Origin: JAGOSA01 sp043718505
GTDB lineage: Bacteria; Patescibacteriota; Minisyncoccia; Phycocordibacterales; UBA9973
DNA length: 5,194 bases
Assembly (NCBI GenBank): GCA_043718505.1
Contig: JAYSVN010000031.1
Location: 1 to 5,194, forward strand
Direction of reading: 5' to 3'
Below the pieces are notes generated by a model that made no database searches, had not been told where the DNA came from, and saw only the letters and a program-made list of their open reading frames with translations. A program made the position numbers and the translations under genes. Shown here piece after piece: positions 5,014 through 5,194 of the stretch. Position 1 is the first letter of the stretch; each line of letters opens with the position of its first letter.

Positions 5014-5025
5014 GCATAGATAAAT

Positions 5026-5194
5026 ATGAAATACGATCACCTCAAAATTGAAAAGAAATGGCAGGCGACTTGGAATAAAAAGAAAGTCTATAAAACCCTC
5101 GCTGCTAAAGAGGCTAAGCTCAAAAAGAAAAAGCCTTTTTACATTCTCGACATGTTTCCATATCCATCTGGCGCCGGGCTTCATGTCGGGCATC
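5026..5194 (+). CDS. leuS: leucyl-tRNA synthetase, N-terminal start (partial)
   Basis: Leucyl-tRNA synthetase charges tRNA-Leu with leucine in the cytoplasm using ATP. Only the first 56 residues are in the window. They contain the class I start pattern IEKKWQATW (8-16), a Lys-rich linker, and the LeuS signature FYILDMFPYPSGAGLHVGH (38-56). This signature ends in the HIGH-type ATP-binding motif HVGH (53-56). The linker AAKEAKLKKKKP (26-37) is more basic than usual for this position. The start is the only ATG that gives the family's N-terminus, and no Shine-Dalgarno sequence precedes it. The gene is separated from its left neighbour by a strong terminator, so it is transcribed independently. 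Identity is secure even though the gene is cut. Confidence 0.96.
   Translation, partial: MKYDHLKIEKKWQATWNKKKVYKTLAAKEAKLKKKKPFYILDMFPYPSGAGLHVGH

Noticed and set aside
4936..5193. Minus-strand 85-residue frame at the right edge
   Set aside because: It runs opposite to the leuS start and through the terminator; LeuS identity on the plus strand is clear.

Overview
The window looks like a compact, moderately AT-rich bacterial genome of the Candidate Phyla Radiation (Patescibacteria), probably a Parcubacteria-type lineage. This is inferred from three things: a DUF5671-like polytopic protein typical of that group (recognised from memory, not searched), weak or absent Shine-Dalgarno sequences, and very short intergenic gaps filled by hairpin terminators. 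The standard code fits: genes end in TAG, TGA or TAA, and no reading frame needs recoded TGA.

Layout. (1) 1-138: possible 3' end of a plus-strand gene, followed at once by a terminator. (2) 203-1954: a two-gene plus-strand operon, ychF (ribosome-associated P-loop NTPase) and a TsaC/Sua5/YrdC-family gene (threonylcarbamoyl-AMP synthesis for tRNA t6A), 3 nt apart and closed by a bidirectional terminator. (3) 2013-2887: two minus-strand genes, each with its own promoter. One is an unrecognised 107-aa protein. The other is a 150-aa protein with a DUF3820-like N-terminus and a C-terminal CxxCGxWHxTS zinc-knuckle signature; its stop codon lies in the loop of its terminator. (4) 3016-3177: a probable 53-aa single-pass membrane protein on the plus strand. 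(5) 3177-3287: a 111-nt imperfect palindrome filling the gap between two convergent genes. On the plus strand it folds into a long branched RNA. (6) 3290-3793, minus: a two-helix membrane protein with six acidic heptads. (7) 3881-4933, plus: the DUF5671-like five-helix membrane protein with a C-terminal soluble domain, then a strong terminator. (8) 5026 onward: the start of leuS, cut by the window end just after its HIGH-type motif.

The conserved genes (ychF, tsaC, leuS) all serve translation or tRNA. The middle (2013-3877) is accessory-like: small, poorly conserved or unrecognised proteins and membrane proteins on alternating strands. The most unusual item is the structured element at 3177-3287. 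Its G-U pairs and tandem G-A motifs make sense only in a plus-strand RNA, which suggests more than a simple terminator. A second theme is that candidate -10 boxes lie 6 to 15 nt before several start codons, consistent with leaderless or nearly leaderless mRNAs. There is no gene-free stretch longer than 300 bases, and I saw no CRISPR array, tRNA, rRNA or insertion sequence.
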